A stretch of 64,000 nucleotides of DNA from Candidatus Krumholzibacteriota bacterium (lineage in GTDB: Bacteria > Krumholzibacteriota > Krumholzibacteriia > Krumholzibacteriales > Krumholzibacteriaceae): NCBI GenBank assembly GCA_016931295.1, contig JAFGEZ010000047.1, forward strand, positions 49,575-113,574, given 5' to 3'. The position numbers were made by a program, and so were the translations under genes. Positions within the stretch are counted from its first letter, which is position 1. Every line of letters begins with the position of its first letter. Shown here in pieces: positions 31,468-41,325 of this stretch. The notes beneath the pieces were generated by a model, which did not search any database, was not told the DNA's origin, and was given only the letters and a program-made list of their open reading frames with translations.

Positions 31468-32670
31468 TCAGTCCGGATCGTCGAGTGCGGCGACCCCGGG
31501 AAGGCTCTTTCCCTCGAGAAGCTCGAGGGACGCGCCGCCTCCCGTCGAAACGTGCGTTATCCGGTCGGTCAGATGCAGCCTGTTCAGCGCGGCGACGCTG
31601 TCGCCGCCGCCGACGACCGTCGTCGCGCCGCCGCCGGTCAGTTCGGCCACGATGCGCGCGATGCGCCGCGTCCCGGCGTCGAAGCCCGGTATCTCGAAGA
31701 TCCCCATCGGCCCGTTCCAGAAGACCGTCCTGGCCCGTTCGAGCTCGGCCCGGAAGACCTCGACAGTCTTGTCGCCGATGTCGACGCCAACCCAGCCGTC
31801 GGGGAGATCGCCGGTGGAAACGGTCCGGGTCTCCGCCCCCTCCTCGATCTCTCGCGCGACGAGGCAGTCCACCGGCAGGAAGATCCGCTTGCGGTCACCG
31901 CGGCCTGCCTGCTCGAGCAGCTCCTTCGCCGTGCCGAGACACTCCTCGTCGACGAGGGAATCCCCGATTCCCAACCCGGCCGCGCGGAAGAAGGTGAAGG
32001 CCATCCCTCCCCCGATCAGGATCCGGTCGACACGATCGAGCAGGTTGCGGATCAGGCCGATCTTGGTCGACACCTTCGCCCCGCCGAGCACGGCGACGAA
32101 CGGCCGGCCCGGCTCCTGGAGGAGACCGCCGAGCATCTCGAGCTCCTTCTCCATGAGGAGCCCGGCGACGCGATCGTCGAAATAACCGGTGACGCCCTCG
32201 GTGGACGCGTGCGCCCGGTGGGCCGTTCCGAACGCGTCGTCGACGTAGAGATCGCCGAGCGACGCGAGACGGGCGGCGAAAGCGGGATCGTTCCTCGTCT
32301 CTTCCTCGTGGAACCGGACGTTCTCGAGCAGGAGGATCTCCCCGGGATCCAGCGATCCGGCGGCCTCCTCGGCCGCCTGGCCGACGCAATCGTCGACGAA
32401 ACGGACCGGATGCTCGGTGAGCTCGCCGAGGCGGTAGGCCACGACCCGCAGGCTGTACTTCGGATCGCGCTTCCCCTTCGGCCTTCCGAGATGCGAGAGG
32501 AGCACGATCGAGGCCCCCTGCCCCGCCGCGTATTCGATCGTGGGCAGCGCCGCCCTGATGCGCGTGTCGTCCGCGATGTCCCCCTCCTTCGTGAGGGGAA
32601 CGTTGAAATCGACGCGCATCAGTATCCGGCGGCCGGCGAGGGGCAGGTCCCTGACAGTCTTTTTCCTCAC
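31468..32670 (-). CDS. pgk: phosphoglycerate kinase
   Basis: This 400-residue enzyme makes ATP and 3-phosphoglycerate from 1,3-bisphosphoglycerate and ADP. The N-terminal 'RVDFNVPL', '[16 protein letters not shown]' substrate-binding region and the C-terminal '[12 protein letters not shown]' and '[19 protein letters not shown]' nucleotide-binding end are intact. It sits 25 bp after gap in the glycolytic run. Confidence 0.97.
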   Translation of the reverse strand: MRKKTVRDLPLAGRRILMRVDFNVPLTKEGDIADDTRIRAALPTIEYAAGQGASIVLLSHLGRPKGKRDPKYSLRVVAYRLGELTEHPVRFVDDCVGQAAEEAAGSLDPGEILLLENVRFHEEETRNDPAFAARLASLGDLYVDDAFGTAHRAHASTEGVTGYFDDRVAGLLMEKELEMLGGLLQEPGRPFVAVLGGAKVSTKIGLIRNLLDRVDRILIGGGMAFTFFRAAGLGIGDSLVDEECLGTAKELLEQAGRGDRKRIFLPVDCLVAREIEEGAETRTVSTGDLPDGWVGVDIGDKTVEVFRAELERARTVFWNGPMGIFEIPGFDAGTRRIARIVAELTGGGATTVVGGGDSVAALNRLHLTDRITHVSTGGGASLELLEGKSLPGVAALDDPD

Positions 32671-32695
32671 AACCGTTCCTTTCTCCCCATCCCCG

Positions 32696-33709
32696 TCACT
32701 TCATGAGGAGCTTCATCATGTCGACCATCCGCATCGCGTAGCCGCACTCGTTGTCGTACCACGAGAGGACCTTGAAGACGGTCGGCGTGATCATCATCGT
32801 CGCCCGGGCGTCGAAGATCGACGAGTGGTGGTTGCCGATGATGTCGCAGGAGACGATCGGATCCTCGGTGTACTCGAGGATGCCCTTCAGGGGGCCGGCG
32901 GCCGCCGTGCGCATCGCCGCGTTGATCTCCCCGATCGTCGTCTTCTTCCGGAGCGTCACGGTGAGATCGACGAGCGAGCCGTCGGCCGTGGGCACGCGGA
33001 CCGCCATGCCGTCGAGCTTGCCGGCGAGCTTGGGCAGGACGACGCCCGTCGCCTTGGCGGCCCCCGTCGTCGTCGGGATCATCGAAACGGCGGCGGCCCG
33101 GGCGCGGCGGAGGTCCTTGTGCGGCGCGTCGAGGATCATCTGGTCGTTCGTGTAGGCGTGGATCGTCGTCATCAGGCCGTTCGCGATGCCGAAGGCGTCG
33201 TTCAGGATCTTCGCGACCGGCGCGAGGCAGTTCGTCGTGCAGGAGGCGGTGGAGATGATGTGATGCTTGCCCTTGCGGTACAGGTTGCTGTTGACCCCCA
33301 TCACGATCATGATGTCCGCGTCGCCCGAGGGGGCGGAGATGATCACCTTCCTGGCTCCTGCAGCGATGTGCTTGCCGGCGTCCTTGCGCTTGCGGAAGAG
33401 CCCCGTCGATTCGATGACGACGTCGACCTCGAGCTCCTTCCAGGGAAGCATCGCGGGATCGCGTTCGGCGAGGACCTTCACCTTCGCCGTCTGCCCGCCG
33501 GAGGTCGCCTTGATGTACCCCGATTTCAGGACGGTGACCGATCCCGGGAATCGCCCGTGGACGGAATCGTACTTGAGCAGGTGGCCGAGCGTGTCGGCGT
33601 CGGTCAGGTCGTTGATCGCGACGACGTTGATGCCGCGCGCAGCGAGCGCGCCGCGGAACACGAGCCGCCCGATCCTCCCGAAACCGTTGATCGCGACGTT
33701 GATCGCCAT
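32696..33709 (-). CDS. gap: glyceraldehyde-3-phosphate dehydrogenase
   Basis: This 337-residue enzyme oxidises glyceraldehyde 3-phosphate with NAD and phosphate. The Rossmann motif 'INGFGRIGR' opens it and the active-site Cys157 is in '[13 protein letters not shown]'. '[14 protein letters not shown]' near the end is normal. Residue 33, an Asp of 'AINDLTD', suggests NAD preference. ATG at 33709 has an AGGAGGAG ribosome site. Confidence 0.97.
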   Translation of the reverse strand: MAINVAINGFGRIGRLVFRGALAARGINVVAINDLTDADTLGHLLKYDSVHGRFPGSVTVLKSGYIKATSGGQTAKVKVLAERDPAMLPWKELEVDVVIESTGLFRKRKDAGKHIAAGARKVIISAPSGDADIMIVMGVNSNLYRKGKHHIISTASCTTNCLAPVAKILNDAFGIANGLMTTIHAYTNDQMILDAPHKDLRRARAAAVSMIPTTTGAAKATGVVLPKLAGKLDGMAVRVPTADGSLVDLTVTLRKKTTIGEINAAMRTAAAGPLKGILEYTEDPIVSCDIIGNHHSSIFDARATMMITPTVFKVLSWYDNECGYAMRMVDMMKLLMK

Positions 33710-33738
33710 CGTCTCCTCCTTTTGTGGCGATTGCCCCG

Positions 33739-34668
33739 TCAGGCGGAGGGCGTCCTGCCCTCGCTGCCGAACAGCTTCATCTTGTGCATAACGACGTTCT
33801 TGATGGCCTCGCGCGCCGGCCCGAGGATCTTCCTCGGATCGAAGACCGCGGGCTGCTTGCCGAGCGTCTGGCGGACGAACGCGGTGAACGCGATACGCAT
33901 GTCGGTATCGATGTTGACCTTGCAGACACCCCGCCGGACCGCGTCCACGATCGCCTCGTCGGGCACGCCGCGCGTCCCGGCGAGTTCGGCCCCGTACTCG
34001 TTGGCGAGGGCCACGTGCGCAGGATCCACGCCGGACGCGCCGTGCAGCACGATCGGAACCGGCACGCGGGCGACGATCTCGGAGAGCCGGTCGAGCGCGA
34101 GCTTCGCCTCGCCCTTGAACTTGTACGCCCCGTGGCTCGTTCCGACGGCAACGGCGAGCGAATCGACGCCCGTCTTCTCGACGAACGCGGCCGCCTCGTC
34201 GGGGTCGGTGAACCGCGCTTCCTGCTCGCTGACCGAGATGTTGTCCTCGATGCCGGCGAGACGGCCGAGTTCGCCCTCCACCGACACCCCCCTCGGACGC
34301 GCCTTCTCGACGACCTTCCGGGTGACCGCGACGTTCTCGTCGAAGGGCAGATGGGAGCCGTCGATCATCACCGAGGTGAATCCCTCTTCGATGCACCGCT
34401 CGATGATCGACATGTCCTGGCCGTGATCGAGATGCAGCGAGATCGAGATCTTCCTGACCTCCGCGGCCGTCCGGGCGAGCTCGACGAGATTCTCGAATCC
34501 GGCGTACGCGAGCGCCCCCTGCGAGACGGCGAGGATGGCGGGACTCTGCAGCGTCATCGCCGCGTCGGTGATCGCCTGGACGAATTCCATGTTGTTGATG
34601 TTGAAGGCCCCGACCGCGTATCCTCCCGCCCGGGCGGCGTCGAGAAGTTCCTTGTTCGTGACGAGCAC
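33739..34668 (-). CDS. fba: class II fructose-bisphosphate aldolase
   Basis: This 309-residue zinc-dependent aldolase cleaves fructose 1,6-bisphosphate. Metal and catalytic motifs are 'SLHLDHGQD', 'VEGELGRLAG', 'VGTSHGAYKFKG' and 'VLHGASG'. I chose GTG at 34668 because GGGAGG lies 5 nt before it and the protein then starts at the conserved 'LVTNKELLDAA'. It heads the glycolytic run fba-gap-pgk-tpiA. Confidence 0.96.
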   Translation of the reverse strand: MLVTNKELLDAARAGGYAVGAFNINNMEFVQAITDAAMTLQSPAILAVSQGALAYAGFENLVELARTAAEVRKISISLHLDHGQDMSIIERCIEEGFTSVMIDGSHLPFDENVAVTRKVVEKARPRGVSVEGELGRLAGIEDNISVSEQEARFTDPDEAAAFVEKTGVDSLAVAVGTSHGAYKFKGEAKLALDRLSEIVARVPVPIVLHGASGVDPAHVALANEYGAELAGTRGVPDEAIVDAVRRGVCKVNIDTDMRIAFTAFVRQTLGKQPAVFDPRKILGPAREAIKNVVMHKMKLFGSEGRTPSA

Positions 34669-34798
34669 GTCGTCCTCCCTGTTTGTCGTTGATTGGATTG
34701 CCGAGCGGCGAAGAACACCGGGAAATCGCTTCTTTCCGGGCCCTCCCGTGTCAGATATCGGGCGATCCGCGCGAAGCTGCCCCGCACGGTCCTGGATA

Positions 34799-34827
34799 TT
34801 TCTAGCACCCGCGACCTTGCATGTCAA
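34799..34827 (-). promoter_or_regulatory. sigma-70 promoter for the glycolytic genes
   Basis: On the minus strand a perfect TTGACA (34822-34827) and TAGAAA (34799-34804) are 17 bp apart. The -35 box lies directly after the comF stop. Transcription would start near 34792, giving a 124-nt leader before fba. Confidence 0.75.
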
Positions 34828-34828
34828 A

Positions 34829-35593
34829 TCAAATAAGCCCCTCCGGGGCGCCGGCCGTCCCCGCCGCGAGCACCCTCGTCGAGCGAGGGCCGGCTTCGGC
34901 GAGAGCGGCCAGGCAAGCCCTCGCGGTCGCGCCCGAGGTGACGAGATCGTCGACGAGCACGGCGTCGCGCCCCGCCACCGCCTCCGGCCGCTCGAGACGA
35001 AAGGCCCCGCTCACGTTCCCTTCCCGTTCCCGGCGATCGAGGAGGCGCTGCCCGCGCGTATGGCGGACGCGCCGGAGGACGCCTCGCGGCGCCGGCAAAC
35101 CGAGGCGGCGGCCCACGTCGCGAGCGAGGAGCTCCGCCTGGTCGAATCCGCGGTCCCGCTTCCTGCGCGGATGAAGGGGCACGTTGACGAGGACCGTTTC
35201 GCGCCCCGCCCGCGAAGCCAGCGCGTTCGCCATCCACCAGGCGAGCGAGGGAACGGCGGCGCGTCCGCCGGAGAATTTCAGGAAACGGACCGTCTCGAGC
35301 AGGAGCTGGTTGGTCTGGAAGGGCGCGATGACCCTTTCCGCTCCGGGGGCCGCCAACTCGAGGCGGAAGAAACAGGAGGCGCAGAGCACGCGGGCGGGGA
35401 GCTCCACCCCGCCGAAAAGGGCGACGCGCAGGTCGGCGCCGAGGAAATCGATCGTCTCCGGCGGCCAGCCGGGCGGGATCTCCGCGACAAAGCACGGATT
35501 CTCATCGAGCGTCGTTTTGCAGGAGAGGCAGACGGACGGCAGAAGCTGTTCGAGAAGAATGGAGATGAGACCCCGCACCACCGCACCCCGCAT
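34829..35593 (-). CDS. comF: ComF/GntX-family phosphoribosyltransferase-like protein
   Basis: This 254-residue protein matches ComF. The N-terminal part has a zinc-ribbon-like Cys set ('CLSCKTTL', 'CFV', 'CASCF'). The C-terminal phosphoribosyltransferase fold includes 'VPLHPRRKRDRGFDQAELLA' (part) and the PRPP-binding 'VLVDDLVTSGATARA'. In competent bacteria ComF aids DNA uptake; elsewhere its role is unclear. It is 9 bp after lgt. Confidence 0.88.
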   Translation of the reverse strand: MRGAVVRGLISILLEQLLPSVCLSCKTTLDENPCFVAEIPPGWPPETIDFLGADLRVALFGGVELPARVLCASCFFRLELAAPGAERVIAPFQTNQLLLETVRFLKFSGGRAAVPSLAWWMANALASRAGRETVLVNVPLHPRRKRDRGFDQAELLARDVGRRLGLPAPRGVLRRVRHTRGQRLLDRREREGNVSGAFRLERPEAVAGRDAVLVDDLVTSGATARACLAALAEAGPRSTRVLAAGTAGAPEGLI

Positions 35594-35602
35594 GCCGTCC
35601 GG

Positions 35603-36373
35603 TCAGCTTCGGCCTTTCCGCCTGCCCAGCACGGCGAGGAGAATCCCGCCCGCCGCGACGAGACCGATGCTGATCACCTGGTTGAACGTCAGCCCGCCGC
35701 CGACCATCGCCGAGTCCTCGTACCACCGGAAGAAATCGACGACGAACCGGGCGATGCCGTAGAAGATGCAGAGAAAGGAGAAGACGAAACCGTCGAAGCG
35801 CTTCCATCGCTCGACGAGGAGAAGGAGGGCGAAGATCGCGATGCCGTACAGGGAGGAGTAGAGCTGCGTCGGGTGGATGTGGATCCCCGGAAACATCCAG
35901 CCGGCCGGCGATCCGGCCGGGAAGACCATGCCCGCGGGGCAACTGGTCGGGTGCCCGAAGCAGCAACCGGAGAGAAAGCAGCCGATCCGCGTGAAGAAGA
36001 CCCCGAGGGCAATCGATGGAGCGCAGATATCGGCGATCAGCATGAAGGAGATGTTCTTGCGCCAAAGGAAGACGACGGCCCCCGCGACGGCGAGGACGAG
36101 TCCGCCGTAATAGGTGGCGCCTCCCTGCCAGAGGGCGATGATGTCGAGAATGCTGTGGTAGTTGTCCCGGTGGGTGAGAATATAGAGACCGCGCGAGCCG
36201 ATCACCGCGCCGAGGACGAGGATGATGCTCAGGTCGTAGATCAGGTCCCCGCCCGGTCCGCGCCTGTCGGCGCGCCGCGCGGCGAGCCAGATCCCCACGA
36301 GGAAACTCAGCGCGAGCATGAATCCGTAGGAATAGATCTTCAACGGGCCGAGTTCGACGAGTACCGGGTGCAT
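35603..36373 (-). CDS. lgt: prolipoprotein diacylglyceryl transferase
   Basis: This 256-residue multi-pass inner-membrane enzyme moves diacylglycerol from phosphatidylglycerol to the lipobox Cys of prelipoproteins. The region 'RIGCFLSGCCFGHPT' replaces the proteobacterial RIGNFINGE form, as in many non-proteobacterial Lgt. 'HPTQLYSSLY' is the second signature. Several lipoproteins in the window are its likely substrates. Confidence 0.94.
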   Translation of the reverse strand: MHPVLVELGPLKIYSYGFMLALSFLVGIWLAARRADRRGPGGDLIYDLSIILVLGAVIGSRGLYILTHRDNYHSILDIIALWQGGATYYGGLVLAVAGAVVFLWRKNISFMLIADICAPSIALGVFFTRIGCFLSGCCFGHPTSCPAGMVFPAGSPAGWMFPGIHIHPTQLYSSLYGIAIFALLLLVERWKRFDGFVFSFLCIFYGIARFVVDFFRWYEDSAMVGGGLTFNQVISIGLVAAGGILLAVLGRRKGRS

Positions 36374-36383
36374 CTGATTCTCC

Positions 36384-37712
36384 TCACGTTCCGCTGACGG
36401 TCAATCCTTCGACGAAGAGCGGCGGCGCGCCGTACGGGCCGATGAACGTCCGCTCCCGGCCCACGCCGCGAATGCCGGCGAGCAGCTTCGACAGGTTGCC
36501 GCTCAGCGTCATCTCGCTGACCGGTCCGGCGAAGGCGCCGCCGCGGATCAGGCGGCCGTTGATGCCCACCGAGAAATCCCCCGATATCGGATCGGCCGTG
36601 TGCATGCCCATGATGTCCCTGACGAATATCCCCTCTCCGGCCGCTGCCAGGAGGTCCTGCAGCGTCGCGCCGCCCGGTTCGAGGCAGAGGTTCGCCGGCC
36701 CCGGGACGGGCAGGCTCTTCCAGGAGGCGCGCACGGCGTTTCCCGTGGCCTCGACGCCCATCCGATTGGCCGAATAGGCGGTGTGGAGATACTGTTCGAG
36801 AACGCCGTCGCGAACGAGGACGGCGCGGTTCTTCGGAAGCCCCTCCGCGTCGAAGGAGGCGTTGTAGCAGCCCCCCGGCAGGAAGGGATCGTCGACGACG
36901 GAGACGCCGGCGGGGGCGATCCGCCCGCCGAGCATGCCGGCGAGGACGCTCATCCCGCGGACGACCGATTCGGCGGAGAGCGCCTGCTCGAGGAGACCGA
37001 CGATATCGGCGGCCGCGGGGGCGTCGAGGACGACGCCGCACCGTTTCGTGGCGACCGGGCGCGAACCGAGCAGATCGACGGATTTGACGGCCGCCTCCCG
37101 TCCGATACCGGCGAAATCGAGGTCCGACGGATGATGCGCCTGCCCGTGATGCCAGCCGGTGCGCGTCTCCCCGCCCGTCCGCGCGACCGCCGCGATCGAG
37201 CAGGAGCACATCCCCCGCGTCTCGCGGCAAAGAAACCCGCGCGTACCGGCGACGAGGACCTCCTCGACCTCCTCGGCGTACAGGGCTCCCTCGGTGTTCT
37301 CGACGCGGTCGTCCGTCCCGTAGCAGGCGGCTTCCATCTCGCGAACCCCGTCGAGCGCGATCCGCGCATCCTTTTCCCCCGGCAAACGAGGGAAGAGCCC
37401 GGCGCGGGCCGGCGCTTCGCGGAAATCGGCGAGCACGTCCGCGTCGACCGGCGAGGCGGCGCGAACGTTTCCCCGCGCCTCGGCGTAGACCGCGAAAAGA
37501 CCGTCGGCGCCCGTGGCGGTCGTGAACGCGGCGCCGACCCGCCCATGCCGGACGAGGCGCAGGGCGAAACCCTCGTCGACGGACCGGTCGACCGATTCCA
37601 CCTCGCCGCGGAACACCTCCACCTGGAACCGCCGGACGCGCTCGGCGTAGACCTCGCATTCGAACCCGTCGTTGCCGGCGAGAGAGAGCAACCGGTCGAC
37701 ACCCCGCTCCAT
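36384..37712 (-). CDS. pmbA: TldE/PmbA-family protein (metalloprotease partner)
   Basis: This 442-residue protein fits the TldD/PmbA family. It lacks the HExxxH zinc site of TldD, so it is the TldE/PmbA-type partner: 'VEVFRGEVESVDRS' and 'GFALRLVRHGRVGAA' near the start; 'GGCYNASFDAEGLPK' and 'GIFVRDIMGMHTADPISGDFS' later. In E. coli TldD/TldE degrade peptides such as CcdA and mature microcin B17. No tldD lies next to it here. ATG at 37712 has a GAGGAGG ribosome site. Confidence 0.88.
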   Translation of the reverse strand: MERGVDRLLSLAGNDGFECEVYAERVRRFQVEVFRGEVESVDRSVDEGFALRLVRHGRVGAAFTTATGADGLFAVYAEARGNVRAASPVDADVLADFREAPARAGLFPRLPGEKDARIALDGVREMEAACYGTDDRVENTEGALYAEEVEEVLVAGTRGFLCRETRGMCSCSIAAVARTGGETRTGWHHGQAHHPSDLDFAGIGREAAVKSVDLLGSRPVATKRCGVVLDAPAAADIVGLLEQALSAESVVRGMSVLAGMLGGRIAPAGVSVVDDPFLPGGCYNASFDAEGLPKNRAVLVRDGVLEQYLHTAYSANRMGVEATGNAVRASWKSLPVPGPANLCLEPGGATLQDLLAAAGEGIFVRDIMGMHTADPISGDFSVGINGRLIRGGAFAGPVSEMTLSGNLSKLLAGIRGVGRERTFIGPYGAPPLFVEGLTVSGT

Positions 37713-37725
37713 GCGCGACTCCTCC

Positions 37726-38976
37726 TCAGTACTCGTAGAACCTGATCGACATGTCGAGCAGCACCCCGACGAAAAAGCAGCTCACGAGCATCGAGCTTCC
37801 CCCGTAGCTCATGAACGGCAGGGGCAGTCCGGTCACCGGCGCCAGCCCGATCGCCATGCCGACGTTCACGATAACATGAAACGCGAAATAGGAACAGATG
37901 CCGATCGCCACGAGCGACGCGAACCGGCTCTTCATCTTCGCGGCGAGGAACAGGCCGCGGACGATGATGATCGTGAAGAGGACGAGGATGATCATCGCGC
38001 CGATGAAGCCGAGCTCCTCGGCGAGAACGGAGAAGACGAAATCGGAATGACGCTCCGGGAGGAATGCGAGCAGCTTCTGCGTGCCGTGCAGGTACTGCTT
38101 GCCGGCGAATCCTCCCGAGCCGATCGAGACCTTCGACTGGTACACCTGCCACCCGGCTCCGAGGATATCGGATTCCGGGCGGAGAAAGGCGAGAACGCGC
38201 TTCTGCTGATAGACGTGCAGGCGGCTCCAGACGCCCGGGACGGTGAGCATGACGGCGAGGTTCACACCGACGAGCATGATGCTCTGGAAGAGCCGACGGC
38301 GCCCGGCGTATGCGAGGATCAGGATGAAGAGGAAGAAGAGAAGGAGCAGAAAGGGATATCCCTCGCCGATCGACCATTCGCTGTAGATCACGAGGAAGGC
38401 GCTCACGACGGGCGTGACGAAGAAGGCGAGCACTCCCCCGTCGAGACCGCGCCAGTAGAGTATCGGCAGGAGGATCGCCGGGAAGACGAGCGCCGTGCCC
38501 AGATCGGGCTGGCGCTTGACGAGGAGGAAGGGGATGGCGGTGATCAGCAGCGTCGCCGCGAGAACGCGCAGGCGGTTGGGATCCTTGCGCTTCTCGGCGA
38601 GAAACCGCGCGAGCAGGAAGACGAGGGCCGGCTTCATGAACTCGCTCGGCTGCAGACCGAAGGGACCGATCGCGATCCAGCGGGACGCTCCCCGCGCGGG
38701 GATGACGAGGACGATGACGAGGAGCGCGAGACAGGCGCCGTAGAGGAGGACGGCCAGCGTCTCGTAGTACCTGCAGGGGATGAAGACGGCGACCGCCATC
38801 ACGGAGATGCCGATCAGCGCCCAGACGAGTTGCCGGTGGAACCAGGCGCCCTCCGCCTCGGGCACCGTCTCGCTCAGTTCTGCGGGCACGTGGCCGACGG
38901 AGTAGAGCGTCAGCAGGCCCATCCCGATGAGCATGAGCGCGGACACGAAAATCAACCAGTCGAATTCCCGTTTCAT
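37726..38976 (-). CDS. rodA: rod-shape SEDS peptidoglycan polymerase RodA
   Basis: This 416-residue multi-pass protein of the SEDS family polymerises glycan strands for cell elongation. Conserved pieces are 'GASRWIAIGPFGLQPSEFMK' (part), 'KRQPDLGTALVF', and 'GLPLPFMSYGGSSML'. The start overlaps the mrdA stop (ATGA), so SEDS polymerase and transpeptidase are coupled. Confidence 0.95.
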   Translation of the reverse strand: MKREFDWLIFVSALMLIGMGLLTLYSVGHVPAELSETVPEAEGAWFHRQLVWALIGISVMAVAVFIPCRYYETLAVLLYGACLALLVIVLVIPARGASRWIAIGPFGLQPSEFMKPALVFLLARFLAEKRKDPNRLRVLAATLLITAIPFLLVKRQPDLGTALVFPAILLPILYWRGLDGGVLAFFVTPVVSAFLVIYSEWSIGEGYPFLLLLFFLFILILAYAGRRRLFQSIMLVGVNLAVMLTVPGVWSRLHVYQQKRVLAFLRPESDILGAGWQVYQSKVSIGSGGFAGKQYLHGTQKLLAFLPERHSDFVFSVLAEELGFIGAMIILVLFTIIIVRGLFLAAKMKSRFASLVAIGICSYFAFHVIVNVGMAIGLAPVTGLPLPFMSYGGSSMLVSCFFVGVLLDMSIRFYEY

Positions 38977-40841
38977 CTCGTCACCTCGCCGTTTGAAGAC
39001 GCGGCGGCGCGCGCCGGCCCCGAGGCGACGCCGAGGAAACGGGAGGAAAGAATCCGTCCCGCGATCGGCGCGGCCATCGCGCCGCCGTGCCCCGCGTTCT
39101 CCATGACGATCACGAGGACGATCTCGGGATCGTCGGCGGGGGCGTAGGCGACGAAGAGGGCGTGGTCCTCGCCGTGCGGATTCTGGCACGTGCCCGTCTT
39201 GCCGGCGACCCGGACGCCGGCAACGCGGGCCCCGCGCGCCGTTCCGTGCTCGCCGTGGACCACGGCCTCCATCGACCGCCGGAGAAGGGCCAGTGTCGAG
39301 CGGTCGAGGCCGCGCACGGGGACGGGCGACTCTGGCCGGCTACCGGCGGATCGTCCGTCGGGGCTCCGGATCTCCCGGACGAGGTGGGGCGTGACGCGGA
39401 ATCCCCCGTTCGCGACGACCGCGGCGAGGACGCAGATCTGCACCGGCGTGACGAGGAGGTCTCCCTGGCCGATCGAGATGTTCAGCAGGTGGCCCTTCGT
39501 CCACCTGCCCCGCCCGAACCGCTTGTCGTAGTAGGCCTTGCTTGGCAACAGGCCGCGCGCTTCCGAGGGAAGATCGATCCCCGTCCGGCGGCCGAGGCCG
39601 AAGAGCTCGCCCGCCTCGTGGAACCGGTCTGCCGTGAGCATCTCGCCGATCTGGTAGAAAAAGATGTCGCAGGACTGCTCGATCGCGGCGGACAGGGCGA
39701 GCGAGCCGTGCCCCTCGGCCTTCCAGCAACGGAAATCGCGGTTGCCGAACCGGTAGACGCCCCAGCACGGCGCGAGGCGGTCCCTCGGGCCTATGACGCC
39801 GGCGTCGAGCGCGGCGGTGGCCGTGACGATCTTGAAGATCGACCCCGGCGGATAGACCGCCTGGACGATCCTGTTGAACAGGGGATTGTCGGGATTGCCG
39901 AACAGATCCTGCCACTGCCGTCGCGTCACCCCCTCGAGGAAGATGTTGGGATCGTAGCCCGGGCGGCTCACCGCGGCGAGCACCTCGCCGTTCTCCGGAT
40001 CCATCGCGACGACGCATCCCTTCGCCCAGTCGAAGATCTCCTCGATCGACCGCTGCAGTTCGATGTCGACCGTCAGGTAGACGTCGCTTCCCGGAACGGG
40101 GGGCCGTGAACCGAGAGCCTCCCCCTCGCCGGCGAATCCGCTCTCGTGCTGATCGATCTCCCCGATCTTCGTCCCCTCCGCGCTTATCTCGACGATCTTG
40201 ACGCCGTCGACGCCCCTGAGGTCGGCCTCGTACTGCAGCTCGATACCCGTGCGGCCGATAATGTCTCCGGGCTGCAGCGCGGAGGCCCGGCGCATGTCGT
40301 CGTCTCCCACCTCGCCCGTATAGCCGAGAAGATGGACGGCGAGTTCCCCCTGGGGATACTGCCGGCGGTGCTTCAGCACGAGCCGGAAGAAGGGGAAGAG
40401 GCTCCGGTTCTCGATCAGCACCGAGATCTGCCGCTTGTCGGCCGCCTGGACGACCGTCATTTCGCGGCCGTCGCGGTACCGCTCCCGCCAGGCGGCCAGG
40501 TCGGCGTCGAGTTTCACCTCGTCGATGCCGAGCCACCGGCAGGCGATGCCGAGCCGTTCCCCGGCCCCGCGGAGCTTGTTGGGCAGAATGCTGATCTGGT
40601 AGACGGGAACGTTGACGACGAGCTTGGTCCCGTCCCGCGCGCGGATCAGTCCGCGCGGCGCGACGACCCGTTCCCGCTGGATGCGGTTCGTCAGGGCGAG
40701 CTTCGCGTAGTGCCCGTGCGCGACGACCTGTAGATGGAAGAGACGGATGACGAGAACGAGCATGACGGCGGCGACGACGACGACCGCAAGGATCAGCCGC
40801 CTCCTGAGGGCGCCCTCGCTCTGGCGGTCAGCGGCGTCCAC
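38973..40841 (-). CDS. mrdA: penicillin-binding protein 2 (elongation transpeptidase)
   Basis: This 622-residue protein has one N-terminal membrane helix (about residues 15-37), a PBP dimerisation domain and a transpeptidase domain. Active-site motifs are S334-x-x-K ('GSIFK'), S390-C-D, and KTG at 548-550. It crosslinks peptidoglycan during elongation with RodA. The start is GTG at 40841, 14 bp inside the end of mreD. Confidence 0.96.
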   Translation of the reverse strand: MDAADRQSEGALRRRLILAVVVVAAVMLVLVIRLFHLQVVAHGHYAKLALTNRIQRERVVAPRGLIRARDGTKLVVNVPVYQISILPNKLRGAGERLGIACRWLGIDEVKLDADLAAWRERYRDGREMTVVQAADKRQISVLIENRSLFPFFRLVLKHRRQYPQGELAVHLLGYTGEVGDDDMRRASALQPGDIIGRTGIELQYEADLRGVDGVKIVEISAEGTKIGEIDQHESGFAGEGEALGSRPPVPGSDVYLTVDIELQRSIEEIFDWAKGCVVAMDPENGEVLAAVSRPGYDPNIFLEGVTRRQWQDLFGNPDNPLFNRIVQAVYPPGSIFKIVTATAALDAGVIGPRDRLAPCWGVYRFGNRDFRCWKAEGHGSLALSAAIEQSCDIFFYQIGEMLTADRFHEAGELFGLGRRTGIDLPSEARGLLPSKAYYDKRFGRGRWTKGHLLNISIGQGDLLVTPVQICVLAAVVANGGFRVTPHLVREIRSPDGRSAGSRPESPVPVRGLDRSTLALLRRSMEAVVHGEHGTARGARVAGVRVAGKTGTCQNPHGEDHALFVAYAPADDPEIVLVIVMENAGHGGAMAAPIAGRILSSRFLGVASGPARAAASSNGEVTR

Positions 40842-41325
40842 CGGCGCGCACCATCCTTCCGGCGATCTCCCCCTGCAGCACGAAGACGACGGCGCCGACC
40901 GCCGCGGCGTAGAGGGCGGAGAGCAGCGAATACCGGAAAAAGGAGACGAGGATCAGCGGCACGTCGAACCCCGTCGTCACGACGAGAACCACGATGTCGT
41001 TCACGATCGAGGCGGCGAAGACGAGCGCGGCGCGGAAGGGGACGCTCTCCGGCACGAGCCCCCCGCCGGTGCGGGCCACGCCCCACGCGACGAGGCACTT
41101 GGCGAGGGCGTTCATTCCGAGAAAGGAGGCGTTGCCGAGATCCTGCAGGAATCCGAGGAAGAAGCCCGTGACGACGGCCAGGACCGGGTCCATGTCGAGA
41201 ACAAGGACCACGACGAGGATTGTCATGATGTCGGGCGCGGCGCCGGCGACAGCGAACCGCCCGACGACGATCAGCTGGAAAAGGAACACGAGGATCGCGG
41301 CGATCGCCGCCTTCGCGAATCTCAC
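40828..41325 (-). CDS. mreD: rod-shape-determining protein MreD
   Basis: This 165-residue protein has five predicted membrane helices and the MreD 'ILVVVLVLDMDP..GFFLGFLQDL' style core. It belongs to the elongation complex. GTG at 41325 overlaps the mreC stop (GTGA); the end overlaps mrdA by 14 bp. Confidence 0.9.
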   Translation of the reverse strand: MRFAKAAIAAILVFLFQLIVVGRFAVAGAAPDIMTILVVVLVLDMDPVLAVVTGFFLGFLQDLGNASFLGMNALAKCLVAWGVARTGGGLVPESVPFRAALVFAASIVNDIVVLVVTTGFDVPLILVSFFRYSLLSALYAAAVGAVVFVLQGEIAGRMVRAGGRR

